DNA from: Prinia subflava
Taxonomy: Eukaryota; Chordata; Aves; Passeriformes; Cisticolidae
Assembly: GCF_021018805.1 (NCBI RefSeq)
Contig: NC_086258.1
Location: forward strand, 14,718,692-14,782,691
DNA length: 64,000 bases
Direction of reading: 5' to 3'
This document shows positions 13,901 to 32,000 of the stretch, one piece after another. The notes below the pieces were generated by a model that was not told where the DNA came from, did not search any database, and saw nothing but the letters and a program-made list of their open reading frames with translations. The position numbers and the translations under genes were made by a program. Each line of letters starts with the position of its first letter. Positions within the stretch are counted from its first letter, which is position 1.

Positions 13901-16283
13901 GCAAATAATCCAGTGCCAGAGAATCTATTATTGCTTGTACATTATGTGCATCATCCTCTTGGCTTCTGGGAGTAGAAATGAAATCTATTTAAAATAAATA
14001 ATAGATTTTAATGGATAGCTTGTTGCAAGTACCTTAATGAAACTACTTTAACTTCTGCTTACAAGCTGGTATCTGTTCAGTACCTTGTGTCCTTGGTGAA
14101 AAGCCCAACTCTCATATGGTTGTACAAAATCTTTTATAAATACTGAGCACAAACTTAGAACATCCCTTGGAAGATGTGAGGGTTTTATCAGGATTAAATT
14201 CTGGAACAGAGACTACTAAAGTGTATTTCCTCCTTCACTGCCAGCACACACATCTCGTTCAGGTCATCAAACTGGAGTTGCAGTTTGTGTTAGGGCTGCT
14301 TCTTTCCCTAATTGTGCTTCCCACACTAATTGTGCTGCAATGTACTCTACTTAATTGGCAACAATATTCTTTTTAGTTCTGCATTTACATTTAACGGGAC
14401 TTCTACCTTCAATAGCTGCCAGTTACCTCTGTGTTCTTAAAATCTTCTGCAATGAGTAGTTTGACTTCCTACACATAACAGTTTATAAACAAAGCAAATA
14501 CATAATTGTATAACCTTTGCTTAGTTGTTGTCACTGAAGTCCAGTGGAGTTGGGTTAAAGTAGGGTTAAATCACAGCTCAGCTCTTAGCAGACTGTAAGC
14601 ATTATGCATGTTACGAGAGCAGACTTGAGTGTTAACACTGCTGTAAGATAAAGTGAGCCAGTTCACAGCCTTCAGATGGCTTTCAAGGCCTAATTTACAG
14701 CAGTTTTGTTGTGGCTATCCTCATAGCTGCCGTTCATAGCAGTCCAAAGTTAAAATAAAATTGGCCAATATTAATTAAATCTTCTTAAAGAATGACAATC
14801 TTCTATTTTTGTCTTTGGAAGGACACAAATACTTTAAATTCCTACATCTGTAGGAAGTTTTACAAGTTGCAATTTTATTTAGCTACAAAATACACAGAGA
14901 CAAAAATAAAAAACAGATTTAGCAATCTGTTTATCATTCCTACCTGGCACTTCTTCTCCTAAGATTGACTCATAAAGACGAACAAACACGTCAGCACCAC
15001 ATTCTGAGAGATGCTTTATGTGTTGGTTTATGTGACAGGTCCTTAAAAGATCATTGGCAACATCAACCCAATCTATTTAGAAGAAAAACATAAGTGTCAG
15101 AACTGAAAGACATAGAAATAAAGATATTGTTATTTTCAGTGAAAGGTAAACTCTGTGTCTTTGAGTCCACCAGAGGTGGTCAAACGCAGGAAGCTGTCCC
15201 ATCCATCCAAAATATTAAACACTGTTCAAGTGCAATCATACCCCAGCTGGACTTGGGAGGTGAAAGGCACTGAAGTACCACAGGCTGGGCAGGGTTTTTT
15301 TTTTGTTTTGTTTTTGTTTTTTTGCCATGTAATGAAAAACAAATTTGAATCTGGTCTCATAGCCAGGAGCTCCAAGCCTTTAAGACCTTAACAAAACAAG
15401 CTTTGATACAGCATTTATCAGTGGTCAGAAATGATGGGTACTTTTTTGGAAAATGTGAGCTTCTCTTACAAACCCAGGTTCTCTAATAGTCTTAGGCATT
15501 GACATCACTGCTAATGTAAATATTCATCATGAAGAGTAAATTCTACTTTAATTAATTATTTAAGGATTAGAAGAATACAGAGGTGGTCCCACCAAGTACT
15601 CAGTTGAGCACAATGGGCTGTGCATTAATATCCTGATTTCCCCCCAAACTTTGAGTCCTGAGTTCAAAGTGCTTTCAAGGACACGTATTTTAACAAGTAT
15701 TAAGAACTTCTATTTACTGGAAAAGGCGCAAGTCACCTTAGGAAGGAAAAAGTATAGAATTACTACAACAGAAACTAATTTGTACAGTTTTCAGTCTTCT
15801 GTACACAGGAGTGTTACTTTTCTATTCATTTACTCCTCCATCAGTGCCAGACATCACTTTATTTTAAGTTTCAGATGCATGAAGGGTTAAAGTAGCATCT
15901 CCAACATTACAGGCTGTTGAAGTACTGTTTATCTGTAGCTTTATTAAGTTAACAGTGTCGCACGAAAGGGATAAAGACAGAAGAGGGGAAGGGGGAGGTT
16001 AACGCAAAGAGCTTGAAAAGCCGCAACACAAGAAAACGAGGGCTTTAAAGGGCTGAATAAAATGGTGCCAGCGATGCGATTAGCGGGGGGAGCGATGCGG
16101 GAGAAGGGAGCGATGCGGGAGAAGGCAGCTCTCCGGCTCGCCTCCCCCGGCTCTGTGGGCACCAAGGCGGCCGCCGCTCCGGGAGCGGGACCGCCCCACC
16201 GCAGCCCCGCGGGGCCGGGCCCCAGCGAGCCGCGCTCGGAGCCCTCCGGGCCCGGCCCTACCTGTGCCCTCAGCGCTGCCCAT
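1996..16283 (-). CDS. CEP95: Centrosomal protein of 95 kDa, 22 coding exons
   Basis: Centrosome and spindle-pole coiled-coil protein; its molecular role is poorly defined. Coding exons, 5' to 3': 16262-16283, 14944-15072, 13877-13984, 12918-13028, 11957-12068, 11413-11522, 11155-11289, 10506-10684, 10039-10108, 9663-9808, 8115-8233, 7671-7803, 7373-7487, 6835-6998, 6465-6557, 5922-6072, 4648-4802, 4152-4226, 3546-3695, 2401-2547, 2242-2313, 1996-2169. Phases agree throughout and give about 889 aa, against roughly 820 in human. Residues about 8-125 form the conserved N-terminal domain ([30 protein letters not shown]), reported in the family as calponin-homology-like. The middle is acidic and Ser-rich. 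From about residue 550 on it is Lys/Glu/Arg/Gln-rich and coiled-coil-like, ending in [13 protein letters not shown]. The intron after 8115-8233 uses a GC donor. The exon ending at 3695 has a CAGCAG tandem acceptor that could add one Gln. The start is the ATG in GCCGCCATGG. Confidence 0.93.
5141..5160. repeat. Short (TC)n microsatellite
   Basis: A run of CT dinucleotides in a CEP95 intron (transcribed strand reads GA repeats). Simple-sequence repeat only. Confidence 0.7.
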
Positions 16284-16900
16284 GGCGGCACCAACGGCCC
16301 GCGCCCGCCCCGCCATTTAAACCGCGGCCTGCGCGCCCATTGGGCGGCACCGCAGGAAGGGGCAGGCCCGCGGGCGGCACGGGGGTCCGCCGCTCTCGGT
16401 CACGGCCGGTGCAACGGGAGCGGGGCTGGGCTGATCGCCCCTGTACCGGGACTGGGAACAGGCCCGCCTTTGGACGGGGAGCAGGGAAAGAGCGCATGCC
16501 ACAGAGCCAAGCCGCAGCGCTGGCCACGGTGCCATTCCCCGCCGCGCCCCGGTCACTGAAGGGCTCCCCCGGTTCCGCCCAGCCACCGCCCCGCGGGCCG
16601 AGGCTCCGGGCAGCCCCGCTGGCCCCGGGACGCTGCGGCCGCCCGGCGCGGCTGGCGGTGTAAAATGGCGGCGGGCGTGTGGGGGAGGTTTGTCCGTGAG
16701 GTTCCGCCTCCGTCACCTGAGCGGGAGGCGGTAGGAGGCGCTTTCCCGTGGAATAGGTGCGGACAGGGCCGGCCTGGCGCGGGGGTGCGGGGAAGGTTCT
16801 AGCACTTGACCTTGCAGGCCGGCCCAGGACGCTTCCCGGGCCCTGTGTCCATTGCCGGGTGTTGGTGTTAATTGCCACGATACGGGTTTGGCAGGGTAAC
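16050..16900. promoter_or_regulatory. CEP95: CpG island and promoter of CEP95
   Basis: Dense CpG sequence surrounds the CEP95 start codon at 16283. An inverted CCAAT box (ATTGG on plus, 16339-16343) lies about 55 bp upstream of the ATG. A YY1-type motif (AAAATGGCGGC) sits at about 16663-16673. There is no TATA box near the start, as expected for a broadly expressed gene. A perfect 18-bp doublet (GAGCGATGCGGGAGAAGG) lies in the island at 16090-16125. The long reading frames here on both strands result from GC richness. Confidence 0.75.
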
Positions 16901-19400
16901 CCGAAGGCATTTCTGCATTAAAGGAGAGCTAAAACCTTTATTAAAAATAAGATTTAGAAATGAAACTTACTGTATTAGCTGCTAGTACACAGTTTTTTGG
17001 AGAGGTTGAATGGTGAAAAATCTTTTTCCTTTCTGAGCAACAATTCCCCTCAGGAATTCCATGTTGAAAAAAAAAATGGTCTCCTTCATCGTGAAACGCC
17101 TCAAGCACGACAAAAAGCAGCTGAAGTCCCAATTTTGACCATAAGAACAACGACTGGCAGCAATTAAACCTCAGTGGTGTTAGCTCCAGCAGCCCACGTG
17201 TCATTTGTAGATCCAAATCCAAGTGCACACACCACCTTAGGAACATAAAAGAGCTTTTGTTGTCTGTAAGCAAACACAGATCAGTGCTATCGAAATGAAA
17301 CTAAAAATAATATAAAATACAGATTTTAGTTTGCTACATACACAGCTCTGCAAAGCTGTGTTGATTTGTTTCCACATATTGGCTCTAATTAAGAGAACAT
17401 GGAAAAATCAATGATGTTTAACTTAGGAGGGTAGAACAGAAAAATGAGGAAGTTCTTTTACAAAGGAAATTGAAAGGAGTTCCTTGCAGACTTAATTGTG
17501 TGTAGGCAAGGCAGGGACTGGGTTTTTGTTTAGTCTTTTCAATTCTTTAAAATCTTAGAAAGATTACACAGCACAGTAACAGGAGCCACGAAGTTACACA
17601 CAAAATCAAATCAAGCTGTGTTATGATAAGTGCAATTGAACAAGAAAAGATAATTTATTATTTTTTCAGCCTTTGTAAAAATCTTTTTCAGACTCATCAG
17701 GAACAGGAAGTCTCTAGGGTCAGAAGGTGGAGAGTGTTAACAGGGGTGTTTGGGGACAGAAATCTTTCACAAGCCATGTTAAATAATTAAATCTACACTG
17801 AAAAAAAAGGAGATTCCTCTAGTTGAAATCTGCTAGTCAGGTTGGAGTGTTATTGAAAGAAAAAAATAATTATAGCAAAAAATTGTTGAGCAGTGGAATT
17901 CCAAACTGCTGAAGGTCGAATAGCTGTGGCTATTCATAAAACAAAATAAGCCTGACTTAGGTGTTACTTTTGAGGACAGTATCATGCAGACCTCGAGTCT
18001 TTGCAAACCTTGCTCTATTCTTAGCAACAATTTTAAAAAATTGCTAGAAAATAATACACAACAGATCAAAAACATCTCTATGCTTTCATTATGTAGATCT
18101 GTATGGGGTCCGGATCTTAAATACTGTGAATTTCTTGACAATAAAGAAAAAAAATGGCAAGGATAATTAGAAGTGTGGAATTGCTTTAAAAGGAAGAAAA
18201 ATTACACTGCAGCTTTGTTTTATAAAGGACGTGACTTAGAAGATACTAATGTCCACGAACAGTATAAATAAACAGAAATTATTACTCGCCATTTCTATTA
18301 ACTCATTGGTTTGTGCCCCTTGTTCTTATCCAGCAATATATTGAAAATGAAAGTAAATGTTTTTCAGGTTGCATACACTGAAACTGTAAAACGCATTGTC
18401 ATGGTATCTTACAAGCTAAGGGCATAAATAGAACCAAAATGTGAAGAAATGGCCATCAAATACAGTTATTTTTGTCCCAGAAAAGCCTTAAAGCACAGAT
18501 TGCTGGAAGGTGGGAGGATATAAACGGGAAGTGTTGTTACAGCACTTCTCCTTCCTTATGTTGTTTTAATTTCTTCCCTCTCTGCCTAGAGCAGGTGGCT
18601 GCGGGTGTTTGTGTTTTAAGCTTAAACTCTTGTGTGTGTAAAGCCTCAGGTCGCTGGACTTTGCCTGGCAAAGCCGGGTGGGTGAACAGCAGTGCCCGCT
18701 TGGGGCATGGAATGATTTTATTTGGTGCCTCCTGAACAGCTTTTCAGCACTGCTGCACCTCGCATGACCTTTGACTCAGGTTACTGGCCCTGGTGTGGAA
18801 TTCTAAAAGATAACGCTGCTAGCTTTACAGACATGTTTATAAATATTTCTGTTTACGTGTATGTTTATAAACATTTTTTAAAGGCAATGAGTCTCAGCAT
18901 AAAAGAATTGGCCTGAGGAAGTTTGATGTTATTTTGCGTCCAGCTCTCCACGATCCGCACATCTGGCTCCTTCCGAGAGCGAAAGTCGGGCAGGGGTGGG
19001 CATGGGGCCCATCTACCATAAAGCATCAGCTATTAGTTAAAATGTTTATTAGTTAAAAGCCCGGGCTACTCTCGAGCTATTTCAGGAGGATTTTCACAAA
19101 CAGATCTGTGAGAACTGGAGGACTGCACTGCGGACATCAAGGTCCGGCTCTGCCCTACCGAAAGTTATGAGGAGCTGAGCTGCGTTCTGAAGACGCCGGG
19201 CGGCCGAGAGCCTGCACTTATGGAGGCTGGCAGAGATAATTCTCCATTTCCATTTCCGTCGCCCTCAGGCCGGTATGCCCTCAGCGAGAACGAGGCTCCC
19301 GCCCGCAGCGGCCCCGCGCAGGCGCGGGCGGGGGGGGGGGGGGCGCTCTCGGGGGGGGCACTTCCGGCCGCGAGCTCAAAGCCGGTCAAGCGGGCGAGCC
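16900..19400. other. Spacer between the divergent CEP95 and DDX5 promoters
   Basis: The sequence returns to ordinary AT-rich composition between two CpG islands. I find no convincing exon, RNA gene or repeat family. It may hold distal promoter elements of either gene. Confidence 0.5.
19330..19343 (+). repeat. G14 homopolymer with second G8 tract, G-quadruplex potential
   Basis: A run of 14 G is followed after a short spacer by a run of 8 G at about 19351, just upstream of the DDX5 core promoter. Such tracts can form G-quadruplexes and are prone to length errors in sequencing. Confidence 0.7.
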
Positions 19401-19439
19401 GCGGCCACGCCCACGCGGAAGGGGGCGGGGCCTCGGGCA

Positions 19440-19649
19440 GTCTCGGGCCGCTTACATAAGGACGGGGGTGCGGCCTGCGCGTGCGTCACGCGCCGGCTCC
19501 CGGCAGCCCCCGCTGCCCCCTATATAACCGGCGTCCGCGCGGCCGCGCGCCCACAGTGAGCGGCCCCCGCCAACGGCGCCGGAACTTGTCGAGCCCTTCG
19601 CCACCCTCTCTAAGTGACCGGAATCGCCTCGCCTACCGCCACCATCGCC
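19440..19649 (+). promoter_or_regulatory. DDX5: DDX5 core promoter and 5' UTR
   Basis: A GC-rich segment contains a CRE-like GTGCGTCACG at 19481-19490 and a TATA-like TATATAA at 19521-19527. The expected transcription start is about 25-30 bp further, near 19550, leaving a 5' UTR of roughly 100 nt. The start codon at 19650 has a good context (GCCACCATCGCCATGC). Confidence 0.7.
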
Positions 19650-26036
<6,387 letters not shown>

Positions 26037-26330
26037 CTTAGTGTATTTAAATGTCTCAGTTTTTCATAATTGCTCTTTATATTGTGTGTTATCAAAACAG
26101 GATAGTTATTTAAGAAATGGGAAATGCAGAAATGACTGCAGTGCAGCAGTAATTATGGTGCACTTTTTCGCTATTTAAGTTGAATATTTCTCTACATTCC
26201 TGAAACAATTTTTAGTTTTTTGTACTAGAAAATGCAGACAGTGTTTTCAAAGTAAATGTACAGTGATTTGAAATACAGTAACAGAAGGCAGTGCATGGCC
26301 TTCCAATAAAGATATTTGAAGACCGATTTT
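26037..26330 (+). terminator. DDX5: DDX5 3' UTR with AATAAA at 26305-26310
   Basis: AT-rich sequence follows the stop codon to a canonical AATAAA at 26305-26310. Further AATAAA-like hexamers (ATTAAA near 26398) could give longer alternative ends. Confidence 0.65.
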
Positions 26331-27880
26331 TCTTTCAGATGACAATTTTCTCAACATGTGCACAACTTTACATTAACAAAATGTCAAATGTTTTTATATT
26401 AAATTCTAGAAAGGTTTCTCAACTGTGTCTGATTAAACATTTAAGCTTATACAAATACCAGCCTTGCCTTGATTGGGCTAGATTGCTTAGCATGGCAGGC
26501 TCTGCTTCAATGGGGAAGAAAATTAAAGCTGGCTTCTAAGAAAGTATTGGAAACAGTGTTCTTCTTTGCCTCACTAGCGTAGGGCCAGTTCTTGGAGAAG
26601 ATCAAAACTCTGTAGTGGTGTTGCTAACGAGCTGCTACAAGCGTAGGAAGCTTCTGCAGCACCGTAACCGTCGCCTTCACACGAGCATATGTGCAGACCA
26701 GGCTTGAGTGTTGTGTACCCACAGCTGCCAGGCGTTGTGAGTTAGCATGCAGGCTTCTGAGCTTCAGAGAAACGGGAAGATCTTAGTATTAAAACTTCGA
26801 ATTATACTTAAACTGGTATTGAGCAGTGATTTCTTTATGGAGGTGGCGGGAGGGAAGTGGGCTGCTGATCCATGTAGATGGCTCAGGGGGTTGTGGGGTT
26901 TTTTTTGAAGGAATATGTGCAAATGACTCTAATCTCAAAGCACTGCCCATCGTGAGTGAAGTAACAGCATTTCCTTGATGAGTAGAACTGGAATAATACT
27001 TGATCCTGAGATTAAAGTGTTTAATGCTTTTAAGAACAAAAATTAAAATTCCAGTTAATACTAACTTTCAGTTCCTCCTAATTGTTTATCAGTAACAGAG
27101 ATGAGTTTTAAGTTCAACAACATTTAATGTGTTCAAGGTTGAATCAATAGGATTTTTTTTATGTTATTGTGAACCTGAGTGAACTTTGTGTTTCACACTT
27201 TTTGCTTAGTCTGTGCTCAGTCCTTGATTACTGTTTCCTTCTGTGGCTCAGCTTGTGCTGTTCTCTAATGCAGCCTTATTTGCCTCTTAAATACTTCCTC
27301 CTTTTCTGTGGCGTTCTGTAACTTGACAGTATTTTGTGACCTCTCACTCCTGGTTTCAGAACTCCAGCTGGAGGCTTGGAACTACCCCACTGCAGTCTAA
27401 AACTGCAGGTCCCAATGTATTTTGGTTTTGGGGTTTTTTTGTGGGGGAGCCGTTGTGTTTTTTTCTCATGTATTTGTTTTGGAACAGTGCTTGGTGTCAC
27501 CAGGGGTGAAAAACAAGGAAGTAGATTATTATCACTGAAGTATGACTTAATGCCTAAGTTTCCAGGTCAATTGCCTGAAACAAAATGCATTGAAAAGCTG
27601 GTTTTGTAAAGGTCGTTGGTTTTTTTAGCTTTTTCTGCTTTTTTAGTATTATATAAATAGTACATTTATAGCTTGTTGATTAAAATTGAGAGAAAAGTTA
27701 ACAGTGATGCAAAATCTAAACCATGGAAAGAGGTTTCCTCTGTGAATTCTGTACTCTTTCCAAACGACCCTTTGCGTGGGGCAGTGTTTCTTGAGGGGGA
27801 AAATTTAACATTTGCACATAAAATACTAAAAAGATAGGAGCTCTACTAAGCAGCTTTGACATTACTGCCAGCGCTGCTCC
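26330..27880. other. Intergenic between DDX5 and the next CpG island
   Basis: T-rich, mostly low-complexity sequence. Part may be an extended DDX5 3' UTR. No exon, RNA gene or repeat family was recognised. Confidence 0.45.
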
Positions 27881-27929
27881 GGCAGAATGGAGCTCACAGC
27901 AAATCTGCCTTGGAAGTGAACGTGCCTGC

Positions 27930-28450
27930 AGTGGCTGTGCGGGCGGGAGCCGCGCTCCTGCCGCTGACCCAGTGCCCTACTAAGGCGGCTCGGCAGCGCC
28001 GGCCCGGGGGAGGGGGCTGCGCCGCCCCGGCCGCCGCGGGATTATCCCGGCCCGAGCCTTCCCTGCCTGCGGCTCGGGGAATGGCTCCCGCCGCAGCCCC
28101 GCCTGCTGGCACCGCCGCCGCTCGGGCTGCAGCGACCATGGAAATTTCCACTGCGCTGCTGCGTCCTGCCAGCGCCGCGGGGCCCCGCCCGCGCTCTTGG
28201 CAGCGGCTCCGAGGTGCCGCCTACGCCTCAGATCTGCCTTCTTCCTTTATGTGCCCCGGTGGGCGCCAGGGGGGCTTTTCCCTGGAATTCCCGCAGGAAT
28301 GTCCCCGTGCAGCTGCAGCGTGTTCCAGTGGCAGCGAGGGCAGGGTCTGTCCCACTGTCCCCCTCCTCAGGCCGGAGAGCTCCGGCCGTCCCTGTCCCAC
28401 AGGCGCAGGCCAGATGTGACCCCCGGCACGTGCGGCCTTGGTGCCCATGT
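27930..28450. promoter_or_regulatory. Orphan CpG island between DDX5 and POLG2
   Basis: About 500 bp of GC- and CpG-rich sequence is separated from the POLG2 CpG island by some 400 bp of AT-richer sequence. Long reading frames occur on both strands and resemble no protein I know, so they are best explained by composition. It may be an alternative promoter or enhancer, or the start of a non-coding transcript. Confidence 0.45.
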
Positions 28451-28717
28451 TGGGAGCTCTAAACGAGTTCGGTTTATAAAACATTGTTTATTCTGCTCAG
28501 CCTTGTACATGCCTTGGCTCAACCTTGATGCCACGTATCAAGCGCAACGAGGGGTAAAGTTACATCTTTTTTACATTAAAATGCACACGAACCCACCCAT
28601 CTAATTCTCCGCCTCCTCAATGCATGTTTGTGTGATGTGATCTTAACCCCAGTGCTTGAAACGAGTTCTTTTATTAAGCAGCTTCTATTGTAGGAGTTGC
28701 CTGACAGCATTCGTTAT

Positions 28718-28817
28718 GTTTACAAAAGGCGAGAAAATTCAGCTCAAATACGCCAATTCCTTTATCAGAAGCTATCTGACTGCACCATTACGGTTACAAA
28801 AGGTGAGAACATTCAGC
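28718..28817. repeat. Imperfect 74-bp direct duplication
   Basis: A 26-bp block (core TTACAAAAGG(C/T)GAGAA) at 28718-28743 recurs at 28792-28817, 74 bp away. Flanking sequence is also partly matched, so this looks like a two-copy tandem duplication upstream of the POLG2 promoter. Confidence 0.6.
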
Positions 28818-28849
28818 CTGGGGACACAAAATTCACCTCGGGGTCCCTG

Positions 28850-29022
28850 CCCTTCGGCCCGCGGCCCCGGCGAGGCCGCCAATGTCCCGCTGCGCATGCG
28901 CGGCCGTGTTTTCCCCCCCCCCCGGCCCCGCTTTCCGCGGGGAGCGCTGCGCGTGCGCAATGGCTGCCCCGACCCCCACTCCCCCCCCCCCCCTCCCGGC
29001 CCCGCCGTGAGGGAGCGGCAAG
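28850..29022 (+). promoter_or_regulatory. POLG2: POLG2 promoter with CCAAT box, two NRF1 sites and YY1-like start region
   Basis: A CCAAT box at 28879-28883 is followed by a canonical NRF1 palindrome (TGCGCATGCGC, 28891-28901) and a second NRF1-like site (TGCGCGTGCGCA, 28948-28959). C homopolymers lie near 28912-28923 and 28981-28993. AAGATGGCGCT, a YY1-type motif, overlaps the start codon. NRF1 control is typical of nuclear genes for mitochondrial DNA maintenance, which fits POLG2. No TATA box is seen. Confidence 0.75.
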
Positions 29023-32000
29023 ATGGCGCTGGGCTCCCGCCAGGGCTGCCTGTGGTGCGGCCGCGCCGCCCTGGGGCAGCCGAGGCGGCGGCGAGTCCCG
29101 GAGCGGGTGCCGCCGGCCGGGTGCTCGGCCCGGCCGTACTCGGAGGGCGGCGGTGATGCCGAGGCAGCGGGCGGGGCGGAGCTGCTGGAGGTGTGCTGGC
29201 GGCGGAGCTTCCTACGGGGCGGCGCGGGGCGGCTGCCGTGGAGTACCTACCTGAGCGGCCGCCACCCCGGCTTCGGGCCGCTGGGCGCGGCGCTGCGCGC
29301 CAACCTGGCTGCGCAGTGGTGGGACTCCGCGCTGCCCGTGCGGGAGCAGGTGTTCCCCGTGGACGCCCCGCTGCACGGCCCGCCCGGCGCTCCGCGGGAC
29401 CCGCAGGGGCTGCGCCTGCTGCACCCGGAGACGCTGCGCGAAGCCCTCCAGGGCTGTGGGCAGAACCCTGGCGGCCCGGCCCTGGAGGAAGTGCTGGGGG
29501 CCGCGGGGGTGCTGCGGGGGAGCCTCCTGCCCGGTAGGTCCCGGGCACCTCCGCACAGCCCGTATCCTGCACACAAGTTTCTTGGCGGGAGCGAAGCAGC
29601 TGCGTTTGAGGGATTTTTCCAGCTGCGTTGGTGCGCCGGGAATGTTCCTTCTGTAGGCTGTGAATTTGTGTGCTTTTCAAGGACCTGACCGGCACAGGTG
29701 GGCAGCGGGTGCGCTCCCTGTAATTAAAAGCACATTAAAATCAACGTGCCCAGAGGAACCAGCCTGCTGAGCCCATGTCTGCAAAGCATCAGTGCTAGTA
29801 AAGATAGTGGGATTGCATGTACAAACAGCACGTGTATATTATGTGCTTCATTTGTTCTTGGTAAAGCTAAACCACCAAAAACTTCCCTGTGGCCACTAAA
29901 ATCAGGGCTTTGCCTTCTGTAGGTATTCTGGCGCAGTATGTCAGCTGCCTGGAGCTGGTGAACAGAAGACTGCCCTGTGGCTTTGCACAAATTGGAGTGT
30001 GCTTTCATTCTGTTCCACAAAGTGAACATTCTGTTCCAGAAAAAGAACACAACAAAAACCCTACAAGGTAGAGTAATAGAGCAGTTAATTCCTTATCATA
30101 CCTAAACCAACTGTTGAACTTTTGGATTATTTTTGAATGCAGTTTCTTGCTTTTCCCCTGTTATTTCCCAAGGTGTTAACTTGCTGCTCTTGCTGTTGTT
30201 TAAAGAATAGGCGAGAGGACCACGTCTTTGCTTGCATGGTTTAGTTCTCCCAGAACCGCAGGACAGTGGCTCGATTACTGGCTACGCCAGAGGCTCCAGT
30301 GGTGGAGAAAGGTAACAGCAGCAAATCCATGGGGGATCTTGGCCTGCTCCTTTATGTCTCAGAGGAGGAATGCTCACCCTGGTTGGTTTTATGTCCTTAC
30401 ATTGCTGGTCTGTTCTAGGCACTGAAATAGGTGTATTTCTCATGGAAATTGAGAAGCTACTGAAGCTGACAACAAACCTGATTAGTTTTTAACGTGACTT
30501 GCAGAAAGGCAAATGTTTTATGTTAGTCAGTGATGTGAGATGAAAATGCCATAAAAGAACCAAGAGATTTGGGGTTTGACTTATAAAGACCTTTTGCTGA
30601 AGATCACAGGCTTTAGAGTGCATTGCAGACTTGTTTTTTGTAGTTACTGTGGGATTCACAGCAGTGAATCTCTTACCCCTCTTATTTTCAGTTTGCTGTA
30701 GGCCCATCTAACTTCAGCAGCAGTGACTTTCAGGATGAAGAAGGCAGAAGAGGATTTAAGATATATTACCACTTTCCTTGGGGGACAGAAACAATAGAAA
30801 CATTGAAGAACCTTGGTGATACTGAACTGTTACAGCTCTATCCAGGAGAGAGATTAAAATTACTTGTAAGCTTTACTGTATTAAACAGCTTTCCTGATAA
30901 AGATGGTCGTGTGTGAGAGAAATGGTTTCTTTGCTGATCCAGTTGCTTAGCATATGGCTGGCTTTTTATTCATTTGCTGCAAAAGCAGTACAGTTGATAC
31001 TCTGCAGTCAGACCTTCATTTTCAAAAGCTGATAAAGTAGTGTTTAGTACTTTTTTTTCCCAAGGAATTATTCAAAATTAGAAATGAGTCCTACTGACAA
31101 GACAGCTGTTGTCAGTGGCATAGCCTTTACCTGTACCTGTGAATAGGTGTAAACATAAAACTCAGACTGTGTTTTGCACTGTTCAGTTTGCATCACAAAG
31201 AGCCTGTAAATGTGAGGGGTTTTTTCTTGCTGTAGCTTGTTCACTTTCACATATGTTTGAGTTTTTGTAGATCAGTGGGTTATAAAAATGGCTTTATAGA
31301 AAAAGTGGGGATGGACCAGAGGGAAACCTCTCCACCCAGTATGCTGAAGAGGGAAAACCTCGAATAAATGGCAATGTTTTGTGTTAGGTTGAACAGATAA
31401 AACCAAAGTAACTTTGTATTTTACCAGTAAATTGCAACCTTCTCCTTCTCATGACAGTCCTATCTTCCCTGCTTTTGCAGTTTATTTCTACAAAACTGGG
31501 TTATGTAGGGATTTCTCAGAATGTGGGGACTCATGGTCACTTGGAAGTAACCTACAAACCTCCAAAAGAAAATGCAGAGTTTCAAGTGTATTTGTCATAG
31601 ATTTAAATTTATGATCAAAGTGGCAGAGCAAGAAACTAATCCCATCCTGCCCTGACCTGATTTCCCCTCTGTTACAGTCTTACGTGGTTGCAGATACACT
31701 GCTAAGATTGCTGGTAATGTTTTAAATAAATGTCTGTATTTTAAATGTAATAAGAGTGCTTGAGTTCAGCGTTTCATTATACATTTAAAGTGAGCAAAAA
31801 GCTTTTGGGGACAGTCTTTGATGTATTCCTGTGTGGGTTTTTTCTCTTCAGGGCCGAGATGGAAGGAAGAATGTCATTCCTCATGTTCTGTCTGTGAATG
31901 GAAATCTGGACAGAGGAGTGTTAGCATATCTCTTTGATTCTCTACAGCTAGTTGGGAATCCATTACCAGCAAAGAAAAATTCACAGAGAAAGGTAACTTC

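Noticed and set aside
16062..16878. Several long overlapping frames on both strands at the CEP95 CpG island
   Set aside because: High GC removes stop codons in all frames; the products are Pro/Ala/Arg/Gly-rich and only the first 22 nt of CEP95 coding sequence is real.
28772..29695. 307-codon antisense frame over POLG2 exon 1
   Set aside because: Shadow of the GC-rich POLG2 first exon; the sense strand has the conserved protein and splice sites.
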